64,000 nucleotides of DNA from Castanea sativa (GCF_040712315.1 NC_134017.1:11500001-11564000), one strand, 5' to 3'. Positions 1 to 10,700 are shown, counted from the stretch's first letter. Notes: generated by a model from the sequence alone, not told the origin. Program-made: numbers and translations.

Positions 1-170
1 CTATAGACACAAAAAATTTAACAAAACTTTTCACATTTATTGATGTGATAGATTAATAGTGGTAAGTAAAATAATGGTGTTAATTGTGGACCTAAATGAA
101 AACTAGTAAAAGTTTGTCAACTCAATTATTGTGAAAAATGTTGTGAACTTTTTATTTTTTGAGAAATACT

Positions 171-330
171 ACATTCACAATATTTTTCATAACAAATCAT
201 AGGTGTTAAATTGTTATTGATTTTAATTTGAACCTACTACTAGAATTGTTTTTTTACCATCAATAATAGCTTGTAACAACTTGCTATTTAGGATTTTTTG
301 TAAAAATGTTATGAAAAATGTTGTGGAGCA
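171..330. repeat. MITE, family M1 (copy 1)
   Basis: A short foldback repeat of about 160 bp. The left end (..cacaatatttttcataacaa) is roughly the inverse of the right end (..tgtaaaaatgttatgaaaaatgttgtg). The same unit recurs at about 55462-55626, 58777-58930 and 60486-60632, each time with the middle reading as a non-coding AT-rich stretch. No coding capacity. The superfamily is not clear; the ends have diverged and I cannot define a target duplication. Confidence 0.6.
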
Positions 331-387
331 TTTCTCTCTCTTTTTCTCTTGTCTTTCATTTGATAAAAAAAATGTTTTATTTGTTAG

Positions 388-964
388 TAGGGGTGGTAAA
401 ATTGGACATGACCCCGTGAATCTGACACGATACAACACGAAATTAGTAGGTTATGAGTTGGGGCTTAATGTGTTCGTGTCATATTCAAGTTAACATGACT
501 AATCCATTTAATAAATGAGTGGGGTTAGTGTTCAACACATAGAACCCGTTTGACATGTCTGATTCATTTAATTAAATGACATTTTACCAATATAACCTTC
601 AAAGTTCAAACTCTAGGTATATAAACTTATTAGTTGTTGTGGTTTATTTTTTTTGACATATTGTGATTGATTATTTGTGATATTAGGATATGCTTTAGTT
701 TTGAATAATTATTTGTGATGGAGTTACTCATTACTTCTAACTTTATATTAAAAATATTTATTTGTTTGTTTTTTCATTTTTTTTTTTTCAGTTTGATAAA
801 ATCTGATAAACAGGTTGACATGACTGACCCGTTTAATAAATAAGTCGTGTTAAGGTTGAGGAATCTTGACATGTTTAATAAACATGTCTAGTTAGTATTG
901 ATCTATATAGTCGGATACTCATGAATTGACATAACACGAACTCTGCACATGAATGCCCCTCCTA
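388..964. mobile_element. hAT-like non-autonomous transposon with 8-bp target duplication
   Basis: The element is flanked by the 8-bp direct repeat TTTGTTAG at 380-387 and 965-972. Its ends are short inverted repeats: TAGGGGTGG at the left, and CCCCTCCTA at the right, which reads TAGGAGGGG on the other strand. An 8-bp target duplication and a (C/T)AGGGG-type end are usual for hAT elements. The interior (577 bp) repeats GACACGA and CCGTTTAATAAAT-like words and has no long ORF, so it must be mobilised by an enzyme coded elsewhere. Confidence 0.75.
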
Positions 965-972
965 TTTGTTAG

Positions 973-1535
973 CTAATATTTGAGCTTAATTAATTATAAA
1001 ATAACCCTACTGGTTAACATTTGGGAGCCTTTTTTTTTACTTAGAGCCTTAGGCGACTGCATCAACTGCATTTACTGTAGAAACTAAATAGGCTTTTCAC
1101 ACGCAACAACACAGTGAATTGAGGCTATAAAATTTTAAAAAGAGAGATGTGTGGAAGACTGAGACGGTATCTCCTGGTGCCTATGATTCATCCCCATGGA
1201 CCACACCTCTCACAAGCTAAGTCCTACAAGTACATTGGACCCGCATCATGTGAGAGGCCTGCTCCACAGTGCTGGCATAGGAAATAGTTATTGATGGATG
1301 ACAGGACAGGATGATGGCGATGGCAATGGCAAAAGGACTATGCTTACAGATCACTTTTAATATAACGGGAGTATTTTGATCAATGTACATGAAAGACTAG
1401 GGATATTTGTTGCCAATGAGGTTAATAGTGAAAGAATGGATAGATCATAGATAGATGCAATGGGTTTGGCCAGCCTTGTGTTTGTACCAGTTGGAGCAAG
1501 TGACCCATGAGGCAACATAAACAAACATAGTCCAA
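973..1535. repeat. Degenerate copy of the 4110-4550 spacer
   Basis: The stretch from about 1083 matches 4110-4550 and 20640-21060: the shared landmark is a block around 1232-1262 (..cctacaagtacattggaccc..catgtgagaggcctgctcc). It is the 3' flank of the CBL gene copied along with the extra 3' exons. I see no gene here. Confidence 0.6.
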
Positions 1536-1601
1536 CTTCTTTGGAAGATTAAAACAGGCTGATGCAGCTGAAGCTCCTCTCTTTATTTTCAACTTTTATC
1601 C

Positions 1602-2347
1602 TTACCGAACTGTTGCTAAGATGTTTTCATCTACTTCAGTGCTGAAAATAAAACTTGGAAACACAGTTGTAATGTCCCTAGCAAGTCGCAATATATAAAC
1701 AAAGTAGGTTTAGAGTTTTGAGAGTATCTAGTGCAATACAAATAGTTGTTGACGTCATAAATCAGAGAAAGTTCGATGCCAAAATAACAGTTTAGTTCTT
1801 TACATAACTCCAAGTCAAGTATATAATAACTCAAGCGTCTACTAGCTGTGACTCATGCAACAGTGGGGCAGGTGCAATACAAAATCAGTGACACCTTCCT
1901 AGATTATTCCTCAACCCAAAATAGAATTTTCGAACAAGTAATTTTTTTTTTTTTGGACAAGAAAAGCAGAAGTCTTACAGTCATAATAAACTCTCAGTAA
2001 TTGTAACGGTATTGATAAAAATGATAGTAACAAAGTTAACAACAAAGTGAATGGAGAGAGTAAGATACTTTAAATAATCAAGTGTCATGTTCTTCAAAAG
2101 TGTTGGGTTCCCAACAGCAAAAGCCTGCCATTCTTCTTTGTTGATCTTGCCATCCTTATTGGCGTCAATATCAACGAATGTTTAAGTAAAGAAAGAAGTC
2201 CTTGTCAGTGCACAAAACTTCCAAGGTGGAGTATCACAAGAAATACTTTTGACATGGTATCCTCACCTTATAAACGATAGCTTCAAGGCTTTCATCTGAC
2301 AGCTGTATATCAGATTCAGAAAGAATGGTAACAACCATCTGCTTAAC
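1602..2347 (-). pseudogene. Extra 3' end of CBL10-like gene (exons for EF-hand 4 and tail), unit A
   Basis: Three exon-like blocks on the minus strand match the last three exons of the main CBL gene. Block 2347..2267 encodes a VKQMVVTILSESD-type helix. Block 2181..2069 encodes EF-hand 4 with the loop [14 protein letters not shown]. Block 1677..1602 encodes the FPSF tail, ending in a TAA stop. Reading frames are open, but the splice acceptor before the EF-hand 4 block is AA instead of AG (main copy: CTTAG), so it probably cannot be spliced normally. No exons 1-6 lie directly upstream. It is either a relic of a 3'-end duplication or, less likely, an alternative terminal cassette for the main gene at 4611-10700. 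Confidence 0.75.
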
Positions 2348-3132
2348 CTGGGGCCTCAACAATGGCACAACAGTAAAATTGCATAGGACATCGGCTAGTA
2401 TAAACTAAACGCGAGAATGAGCATGCAAAGCTCAAAAAGCCTCAGTAATAGATAGGAACAAGATCCCTTAATTCCTATTCAAAACGAAGGCGGGGGGGGT
2501 ACTCTTGGGCCATCTCAAGTTGGTCTCTAAGAACTGAAAAACCTACCACAACAGCAACAAAGAGATTTCTTGGTAAATTGCGATCCCTAATTATTATAAA
2601 GTAGCGATAAATGTTGGAAAAAGAATAGAGGTGGGGTGAAGAAAGCAATGCTGTGAAAAGTACGTCTTTATTTCACAACATCATATTGCATGACCATGAT
2701 TGTAAAACCAAATCTAAGTAATTACAAACAAAGTTCTACCATCTTATTCTTATCAATGACATCAACATGTAATGTATACTGATCCAGCAAAATAATGCTT
2801 AATAGTAAAGACATTCTTGCTAGCCAACTATAAATGCATAAATCTGGGTCCTTTAACCCAACTATATTTCGAAGGCAGGCATTTCTTGAAGCTTCTATTT
2901 ACTAAAGGTGGGAAATGAGGGGTGGGGATTTGCTCTGGGGGGAGCCACCTTGAGTGGCTCTTCACTCCCCACCCTTGTTGCATATAGCAAATTATTTATT
3001 GTCGAGAGAGCATCATAGCAGCCCCTTCCTCATTGTAATTAACTCTCTGGTTCCTAAGACAAATCTGGCTTGAGGCTTAAGGATACATCCTCTTTTTCTT
3101 ATTTTTTTACTTTAAAATATGCTTATAAGTTA
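2348..3132. other. Spacer of unit A, no gene seen
   Basis: Matches 19418-20628 of unit B, except that B carries a 444-bp insertion (19637-20080). A GC-richer block at about 2925-2975 (ggggagccaccttgagtgg..) is well kept between the units. No ORF or RNA gene is supportable. Confidence 0.6.
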
Positions 3133-4099
3133 TCAATATATTTATATATAAAACCGAAGTCTCTAAAACTCTCACAATTTTTCACGTTAACACAATATTT
3201 AAATAAAATTATTTTTGTTTAGTTCAAATTTAATCAAGAGTGAAACTCTATTTCTCTAACAAGTCTAACTTAAATTCAAACTCATCATTTTTTTTAAACA
3301 AAATTATTTTTGTTTAGTCCAAACTTAATAAGGAGTGAAACTCTATCTCTCTGACAAATCAAACTTAAATTCAAACTCATCATTTTTTTTAAAACAAAAT
3401 TATTTTTGTTTAATCTAAACTAAATAAAGAGCGAAACTCTATCTCTCTAACTATATATATATATATATATATATAGCCAAAGCTTTTGAAGCTTCCAAAA
3501 TTTTTCACGTTAGAACAATATTTAAATAAAATTGTTATTTTATTTAAATAAAATTATTTTTGTTTAGTTCAAATTTAACCAGGAGTGAAACTCTATTTCT
3601 CTGTCAAGTCTAACTTAAACTCAAACTCATCATTTTTTTTAAACAAAATTATTTTTGTTTAGTCCAAACTTAACAAGGAGGGAAACTCTCTCTCTCTGAT
3701 AAGTCCAACTTAAACTCAAACTCATTATTTTTTTTAAATAAAATTATTTTTGTTTAATCCAAACTTAACAAAAAGTGAAACTCTATCTCTCTAATAAGTC
3801 CAACTTAAAGTCAAACTCAAACGTTGATAATTTTTCTTTAATATTTTTTGGTCTTTCAGAATTTTTAATATCTTTTTGAGTTATTTTTTTGTAGTATTTA
3901 AAATTATCTAACAAATTTTTTGTAGGTCATTGCACTTTCAAGCAATGGCTTCTTTATCAATTTATAAAACAAATTCAAATTATACAAGAGCAAATTATGC
4001 AATGGTGTAGTTTCTTAATTAATTTAAAATTCTATAAAATTATTTTAATCTACCTCACAAATAGATAAGTTCCCATGCATAGCACGGGTTAGCGACTAG
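3133..4099 (+). mobile_element. Non-autonomous Helitron with exact empty site in unit B
   Basis: The 967-bp element starts with TC (3133) and ends with a CCCATGC..GCACGGG hairpin followed 8 bases later by CTAG (4096-4099), the standard Helitron 3' signature. It sits between host A (3132) and T (4100). The paralogous unit B reads gcttataagtta|tatgaatata at 20617-20640 with nothing in between, which is a perfect empty A|T site. The interior is non-coding and made of tandem repeats (separate entry). It lacks a Rep/helicase, so it depends on an autonomous partner. Confidence 0.9.
3195..3840. repeat. Six tandem ~97-bp repeats in two triplets inside the Helitron
   Basis: The word aaattatttttgttta recurs near 3207, 3300, 3394, 3545, 3646 and 3741. 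Repeats 1-3 resemble repeats 4-6 in order, each followed by its own variant of (g)tg/gg/gcgaaactctat, so the array has a higher-order period of about 340 bp. A (TA)n run at about 3452-3473 separates the triplets. Confidence 0.75.
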
Positions 4100-5299
4100 T
4101 ATGAATATATAGCCAAACAGGCTTACACACACAACAACAAAAAGTCAATTGAGGCTATAACATTTTAAAAAGAAAGAGGTGTGGAAGACGAGAAGGTGAC
4201 TCCTAGTTCCCATGACCCATCCCATGGAGTGCACCACTCACAAGCTAAGTCCTACAGGTGCATTGGATCCACATCATGTGAGAGGCCTGCTCCATAGAGC
4301 TGGCATAGGATATAATTATTGGTGGATGACAGAACAAACGACGAGGACAATGACAATGACAAAATTACATATCACTTCGCTACACAATAGGAGTATTTTG
4401 ATCAATGTACATAAACAACAAGGGATATTTGTTGCCAATGAGGTTTCGAATGGAAGAATGGATATTTGATCATAGATAGATGCAATGGGTTTAGCCAGCC
4501 TTGTGTTTGTACTGGTTGGAGGCAACATATATAAACCAAAATAGTCCAACTTCTTTGGAAGATGAAAACATAGCAGAAGTTTCTCTCTTCCTTTTCAACA
4601 TATAGCCTTATCATATTGTTGCCAAAATGTTTTCATCAGCTTCGGTGTTGAAAATAAAACTTGGAAACACGGTTGTAACGTCCCTGGCAAATGGCAAAAT
4701 CATAAACAAAGTAGGTTTAGAGTATTGAGAGTATTCAGTGTGATACAAATAGCTGTTGACATCATGTGTCAGAGAAAGCTCAATGCCTAAATACCAAAGA
4801 ATACTAGTTTAGTTCTTTACATAGCCCCAAGCCAAGTATATAATAACCCAATCATCTACTAGCAGTGCATCATGCAACAGTCACAAGTGCAACGCAAAAT
4901 CTGTGACATTCCTAGATTATGTCCCCAACCCAAATTAGAAAATATAGCAAAGTTCACAGGCAGGTAACCACGCAAGAGCAGAACCAAATGTAATAGACAC
5001 TCAATTCAATAATAGCATTGAGATGTTGATCTGGCTTTTATTACTTTATGCTACAGTAGATTGCTAAGATGTTAAATGCATTAAAAGAATTTCCCATTTT
5101 ACCATGCCATCCTAACTTCAGCAAAGTTGAGAACCCAATTTTCCATATTCTTTCCCATGTTTCTCGGAAATCTAAGGCAAACAAACAAATAAAAACAATG
5201 TCTTGATACAAGTTTCATGAGAAAACAAACCATGTTTCTAAAGACAAAAGATAAAATGAACAGCAAGGGCAATTCAATGTCAAAAAGTCTGGTGTATAT

Positions 5300-5360
5300 A
5301 TGATCTTACAAAGTATTCATATTTGCCTTTTTTTTTTCTTTTTTCTTTTTTCTTTTTTGT
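5300..5360. repeat. Low-complexity T/CT run in a CBL intron
   Basis: A pyrimidine run (ttttttttctttttt..) of about 40 bases; shorter in the paralogous position of unit B (about 21840-21858). Confidence 0.5.
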
Positions 5361-6075
5361 AAGTATCATATTTGGCTATCTTTTTCAATCACTGTGTAAA
5401 CAAAGGAACTGAATACTGGGTTTAGAAACAGAACTTGATTAATAGAAATTTTAAAACAACTAATTTTTTTGGACAGGAAAAGCAGAATTCATAGTCACAA
5501 TAATCTATCAGCAGTTGTAATGGTAGTAACGATAATGATAGTAACGAAGTTAACAACAAAGTGAATGGAGGAAGTAAGATACTTTAAATAAGCAAGTGTC
5601 ATGTTCTTCAGTAGTGTTGGATGCCCAACAGCAAAAGCCCTCCATTCTTCTTTGCTAATCTTGCCATCCATATCGGCATCAATATCAGCAAATGTCTAAG
5701 TAAAGAAAGAAGTCACTGTCAGTGCACAAAACTTCAAAAATGGGGTATCAGTGGAAAGAATTTGATGGAATCCTTACCTTATCAATGATAGCTTCAAGAC
5801 TTTCATCTGACAGCTGTATACAAAATTCTGAAAGAATGGCAACAACCATCTGCCTAACCTGAGATCTCAACAATGGCTCAACAGTAAAATTGATGGTTGG
5901 GAAATTTTAGGGATAACAATAAATGAAAACAATAAGGAATTAACATGCTACAATCTCATCTTTCTCCAATTAGAAGCACATAATGGACCAAGTATTTGAA
6001 TGGGAATAGGAGCTGTACTACTAAAAAAAATGAAGAGTTCCATTTTGAACTCCAAATTAATTTGATTTTAACATT

Positions 6076-6238
6076 AGGTCCATTTAATGTATGCCCTAAG
6101 GGCACACATTTACTCATCTATTTTTTAAAACATTTTTTCAGAAATTGAAAAAACTGTTAATACTTTTTCAATTTTCGAGAAAATATTTTCAAAAATAATT
6201 AATTATTGTGTGCCTAAGGGCACACATTAGCAAAATCC
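6076..6238. mobile_element. MITE with 9-bp target duplication, Mutator-like, unit A only
   Basis: A 163-bp foldback element lies between direct repeats TTTAACATT (6067-6075 and 6239-6247). Unit B has a single TTTAACATT at 22560-22568 and no insert. The ends fold on each other through ATGTATGCCCTAAGGGCACAC and its near-inverse. A 9-bp duplication fits Mutator-like MITEs. It lies in an intron of the unit A CBL gene. Confidence 0.8.
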
Positions 6239-6299
6239 TTTAACATTTTATGTTTTACAACATTGTTTGTTAGCAGAATAGTCTTTTTGAGTCAAGGAT

Positions 6300-7785
6300 A
6301 CATAGGAACCTCTTCTTTATCAATGTCCTTTGGACGAAAAGAAGTAATAGATAAGATGTACACTAGGTTTTAGAGTTCACAAAGGAAAGTGATCAAATGT
6401 AATGCAAAATTACAAGTAAATGGGTTGGAATATAGAGGAATTTAGTTTTTTTTTTTTTTTGATAAGTAGATACTGGATGAAGGGAGGGGTGGGGTTCAAA
6501 TCATGGACATAAAAAAGAATTTTGAGAAGTGTCACTGTGTGAGAGACAATTGAAATATATTGGATAGGTGGGAAAGTGTGGTTCATGTGCATGTGTTTGG
6601 GAAATGGGAAAGTGAATTTCAAGAAGGTTCTACGTTTTGAATTACTCAAAATGTTGGCTTTATTTACAAAAGTGCCATAAATAATTTTTTTTTTATTTAT
6701 AAAAATGACTATATGCAGATATGCTTGCTTTTTCTAAGAGTTGAAAAAAAAAACTAATATATTGAATTTTTTATTATATATATATATATAAATAATATAT
6801 ATTTATTTATTTGTGGTAACTCCAAAATAGTACACCGAAATAGTTCGGTACCAATCCGGTATCGAAATATTTCATTCTAATTAACAAACCAAAACGGGTT
6901 TCGAAACGGTATTTATTTTGAATGATACACATGAACCTCTTCTTTATTAATGTCCTTTGGATGAAAAGAAGTAATAGATAAGATTTACACTATGTTTGGG
7001 AGTTCACAAAGGAAAGTGATCAAATGGAATGGCAAATTACAAGTAAATGGGTTGGAATATAAAGGAATTTAGTTTTTTTTTTTTTTCCTTTTTTTGATAG
7101 ATGAAGGGAGATGTGGGGTTCAAATCATGGACATAGAAAAGAATATTGAGAAGTGTGACTGTGTGAGAGACAATTGAAATATATTGGATAGGTGGGAAAG
7201 AGTGGTTCACGTAGGTGTGTTTGGGAAATGGGAAGTGAATTTCAAGAAGGTTCTATGATTTTAATTACTCAAAATGTTGGCTTTATTTACAAAAATGCCA
7301 TAAATAATTTTTTTATTTAAAAAAATAACTATATGCAGATATGCTAGCTTTTTCTAAGAGTTGAAAAAAAACTAATATATTGAATTTTTTTTATTTTATA
7401 TATATATATGAATAATATTTATTTATTTATTTATTTATTTGTGGTAACTCCGAAATAGTACACTAAAATAGTTTGGCACCAATTTGGTATCGAAATATTT
7501 CATTCTAATTAACAAACCGAAGTAAGTTTCGAAACAGTATTCATAACATTGAATGATATACAAGAACCTCTTCTTTATCAATGTCCTTTGGACGAAAAGA
7601 AGTAATAGATAAGACTTACACTATGTTTTGAGTTCACGAAGGAAAGTGATCAAATGGAATGGCAAATTACAAGTAAATGGGTTGGAATATAGAAGAATTT
7701 AGTTTTTTTTTTTGCCTTTTTTTGATAGGTAGATACTGGATGAAAGGAGAGGTGGGGTTCAAATCACAGACATAGAACACCACAA
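6300..7785. repeat. Intronic tandem repeat, ~630-bp unit, 2.3 copies (single in unit B)
   Basis: The landmark aacctcttctttat recurs at 6307, 6934 and 7565 (periods 627 and 631). Each copy has the words gtaatagataagat, ggttcaaatca, and an end rich in cggtatcgaaatattt. Unit B holds one partial copy (22625-22830). The first two copies contain only the tail half of the SINE whose full form is at 7703-7820, so the repeat boundary falls inside the SINE. Confidence 0.75.
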
Positions 7786-7820
7786 AGGATGTTGTTACCA
7801 CTAGGCTATCTCTTAAAGCC
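7703..7820 (-). mobile_element. tRNA-derived SINE in CBL intron, unit A
   Basis: Read on the minus strand it starts GGCTTTAAGAGATAGCCTAG, with a box A-like TAGCCTAGTGGTAA, a box B-like GATTTGAACCCC about 45 bases later, and ends in an A-rich tail. This is the internal polymerase III promoter layout of tRNA-derived SINEs. The same insertion is at 22766-22873 in unit B, so it predates the duplication. Confidence 0.65.
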
Positions 7821-8670
7821 TGGTTGTTTATCTTTTTTTAGTATGTTTAAGAATTTATAACAGAATGATTGAAAGGAAAGAGATACATCTTTTACTATTA
7901 TGTCCGTTTATATTTTATTTCTATTCTTTTCAAATAGAGGGAAAGATGCCATTTTCCCTCAATTAATAATGACAGTAATGAAGCATCCCACCCAATATGG
8001 GCAGGATACAAAAATGGCTGTTGGAGAAGAATGGAACGGCCCATTCCATTCCATCCCCTTAAAAAGTCACAAATGGAGAAATGGTAGGGTTTCATCATTT
8101 CTTTCTCCTTTTCTCCCGACCAAAACAAGCTCTTAGTAAAGATACAAAAAACTTTGACATCCAAGTTTTACATACATATTAAAAATATACCAACTTAGAA
8201 TTACTCACTTCTTCCCTTCCAATATATCCAGTCTGTCTCAAATCATACAGCCTAAATGCAACTGCATAAAAACCAAAGGAGAAAACAAAATCAATAGCTT
8301 AAACTGAGTGAAAAGTCTGCATTTATAGTTGCATAAAGTAGAAACCGCTTCAACATTTACAATCAATTTTGTCATCCATAGGAGCATGAGGATGGAAGAC
8401 ACAGAGTGCACGAACAAACCCCTCAAAATCAATGACCCCATTTTTCTTGTCATCAAAAAGATCAAATACCTAGGTAAGAAAGGGTAGCAATTGAAAGAAT
8501 TAACTGAATCACAAATCATATCAGCAACACAAGTCATCAATTTAATCAAGTTTTGAAAAGAATATCCTGATTATTAGAGTCAAGCATAAAAGTCAAAGCA
8601 AAATTACCCTGTCCAGAAAAAGATTCTCGCCCGCTGGCATTCTACTAAACAGTGCCAATTGGAGCTCTTC

Positions 8671-9286
8671 CTTCAAATGACAAGCAAACATAAGGATTAC
8701 AAATTTAGAATCTGGTTACTTCTAGGACAGTAGTTCTAAAACTGCAACAAAACTCAATCATTTGAGCCACCCCAAGATGCATAGTGTACAGATGAGTAAT
8801 TAATTATTGGATGAAAATAAGGACGGCAAACAAATAAATTTCTTATCATATATTATAGAATTGCCTCAGAGGTTGTCTTAGTTAATCTCTCACATATGTA
8901 AATATAATACATCTATGTCCTGTCCCCAAATAGGCTAGTAATTACTACAGATTGCATGTAAATACAAAGCAAATTAATATCAGAAGTGTAATGCAATGCA
9001 TCAGAAATTCTGATCCTGACGAGTATGGCTCATTAGTTTTATTTTTCATTTTAGCAAGATTGGTCATCACAAACAATAGGATTACCCTCCTGACAGTGAT
9101 AGGAAGGATTGTCTGCACTCTCAATATGATTTCTCTCGACCTAGACAAATACAAAATCAATAAAGTCTGGATGTTTATACAATTCATCTGATTATTCTTT
9201 GTGGTAAATACTCAAGTAGATGTCGCCTTATAAAAAATTTTAATTTTAATGTAAGTTTATGAAATTTCAATAAATATAAGGTGTCA
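8671..9286. other. CBL intron sequence
   Basis: Intron between CBL exons 3 and 4 of unit A; colinear with 23723-24336 in unit B at high identity. No embedded gene seen. Confidence 0.7.
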
Positions 9287-9882
9287 GCATAGGTGCGTTT
9301 TTTGATTCGGGTGCAAGTACGGGTGCAGGTACGGCGGGTGCAGTGATTAAAAAATTATTAAAAATATATTTATATATATTTTCTATATATTTCTAAGCAT
9401 ACTTTTTCACATTATATAAACATATACCAAATTCAAGCGCAATAATAAATGATAACCAAAACATAATGTTCATAAATTAAATACAACCCACAAGTTGAAT
9501 TTAGAATATAGGGAGGGAGGCAGAGAGCAGAGAGCAGAGCGCAGAGAGAGGCAGAGAGCAGAGAGGCAGGAGGCAGTGATGGTTTTAAGGTTTTTTTTTT
9601 TTTTTTTAAAGATGTTTTTGCACTCTGTTTTTTTTCTTTTATAATAATTCTTACTTGAATTTCGGCCTGATTCAAAGCCAGTATCGGCCGATACGGCTTG
9701 AATTGGTCGGTTTTCGATACGAACTGATTTGACCTGAATCTACGCGAATCGCCAGAGTCGGCGTGAATCCGGAAACAAAAAAAAAAAAAAAAGCACCGAC
9801 GCACGGGCAGCAATGTCACCCACTGCACCTCACGTCGGATGCCAGTGCGGCACACCTGTAGCCGCATTGGTGCTTTCCTGCA
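9287..9882. mobile_element. 596-bp insertion present only in unit A, unclassified
   Basis: Unit B reads ..ggagtcattattgttgc.. (about 24332-24350) while unit A has about 596 bp between ..ggtgtca and ttattgttgc. The insert holds a gggtgcaagtacgggtgcagg motif at its left, a purine-rich run (9505-9578, cagagag repeats), two A/T homopolymer runs (9588-9606 and 9776-9792), and paired cgatacgg/gatacgaac words (9660-9730). Clear terminal inverted repeats and target duplication are not visible, so the element type is open. Confidence 0.65.
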
Positions 9883-10635
9883 TTATTGTTGCATTAATAT
9901 CCACTAATCAAGTTATCATAACAATTCAGTTTTTTACTATGTCACAAATTAAGAACAACCCCCCTTCCCCCTTCCCTGCTGGAAATTGCAAAAAAAAAAA
10001 AATGAAGCATAAGTTGAAAAGACAAAAGATAAACACAGAATTCCAGCTACCTTGTGTATGAGACCATCATCAACAAGCAATTGACTCAACTTTTTATACA
10101 ACTCGCGCAACGCCTCAATTTCATTGACTGTAACTGTAAACAGATAAGCACAAAATCACCAAAAAATCTCATGCCAATCACTCATTCACCATCACCAATT
10201 ATTAAAAAAAATCCAAAACACAACAGCAACAAAGCATTGGACGCACATGGGGTTGTTTTAGCAAGTTGGACGATGTCATCAAAGGAGTAATGCAAGTGCT
10301 TAGGTGTAGAGTACTAAGGAAGGCAGCGAGAAAAGTTGAGGACTTGGACTTTAATATAGCCTATGAAGTGCGCAAACAATACACATAAACTGCCTCTTTC
10401 CATGCAAGTGCTTGATCTCTGATCATTTCAAAGATCAACCCAGATAATCAAATCCAAATTCATACACATAACTATTAACTACAACTTTTCTGAGTTTGTC
10501 ATTAAGAAAACAAACACATACACAAACATAAATATATGAACTTTGTAGTATGTAAGGTGAGAAAAGCTTGAGTCATTGAAACCAAAACATGCTTGTAGTC
10601 ATTGAAACCAAAACGTGTTTCTCGCCAACCAAGCG

Positions 10636-10640
10636 GAAAT

Positions 10641-10672
<32 letters not shown>
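10636..10672. repeat. (GA)n microsatellite next to CBL exon 1, unit A
   Basis: On the gene's strand this is a CT run starting directly after the splice donor of the first mini-exon. Unit B has a longer pure run at 25105-25140. Confidence 0.8.
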
Positions 10673-10673
<1 letters not shown>

Positions 10674-10700
10674 TACCTGAGAGCTTTGAGCACAACCCAT

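Larger units (their letters stand above)
4611..10700 (-). pseudogene. CBL10: CBL10-like calcineurin B-like gene, unit A, with a stop codon in exon 2
   Basis: Exons that align with the unit B gene are 10700..10677, 10418..10247, 10133..10051, 8670..8608, 8469..8361, 8261..8209, 5858..5778, 5695..5583 and 4683..4611, giving 771 nt in frame. They encode an MGCAQSSQ start, a hydrophobic N-terminal helix, EF-hands and the FPSF tail. Exon 2 carries TAG at 10314-10316 where unit B has CGG (Arg), cutting the protein at codon 43, before any EF-hand. A methionine codon stands where B has GTG at the start of MERGSLCVLF. Exon 4 has one extra Ser codon relative to B. All splice sites look usable and no other frame break is seen, so loss of function would be recent, or a downstream product may still be made. 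CBL proteins bind calcium and activate CIPK kinases; CBL10 acts at vacuolar/plasma membranes in salt tolerance. Confidence 0.8.

Noticed and set aside
7703..7820. tRNA gene
   Set aside because: Box A and box B words are present, but no cloverleaf can be folded and the unit ends in an A-rich tail; this is a tRNA-derived SINE. The same applies to 26212-26351, 35255-35385 and 36215-36315.
8238..8549. 103-codon minus-strand frame taken as one exon
   Set aside because: It merges CBL exon 4 (8361-8469) with intron sequence in a wrong frame; the EF-hand reads in another frame. The same holds for 23293-23604.
9433..9867. 144-codon open frame on the minus strand
   Set aside because: Made largely of low-complexity runs (poly-K, poly-F, CAGAGAG) inside the unit A-only insertion.
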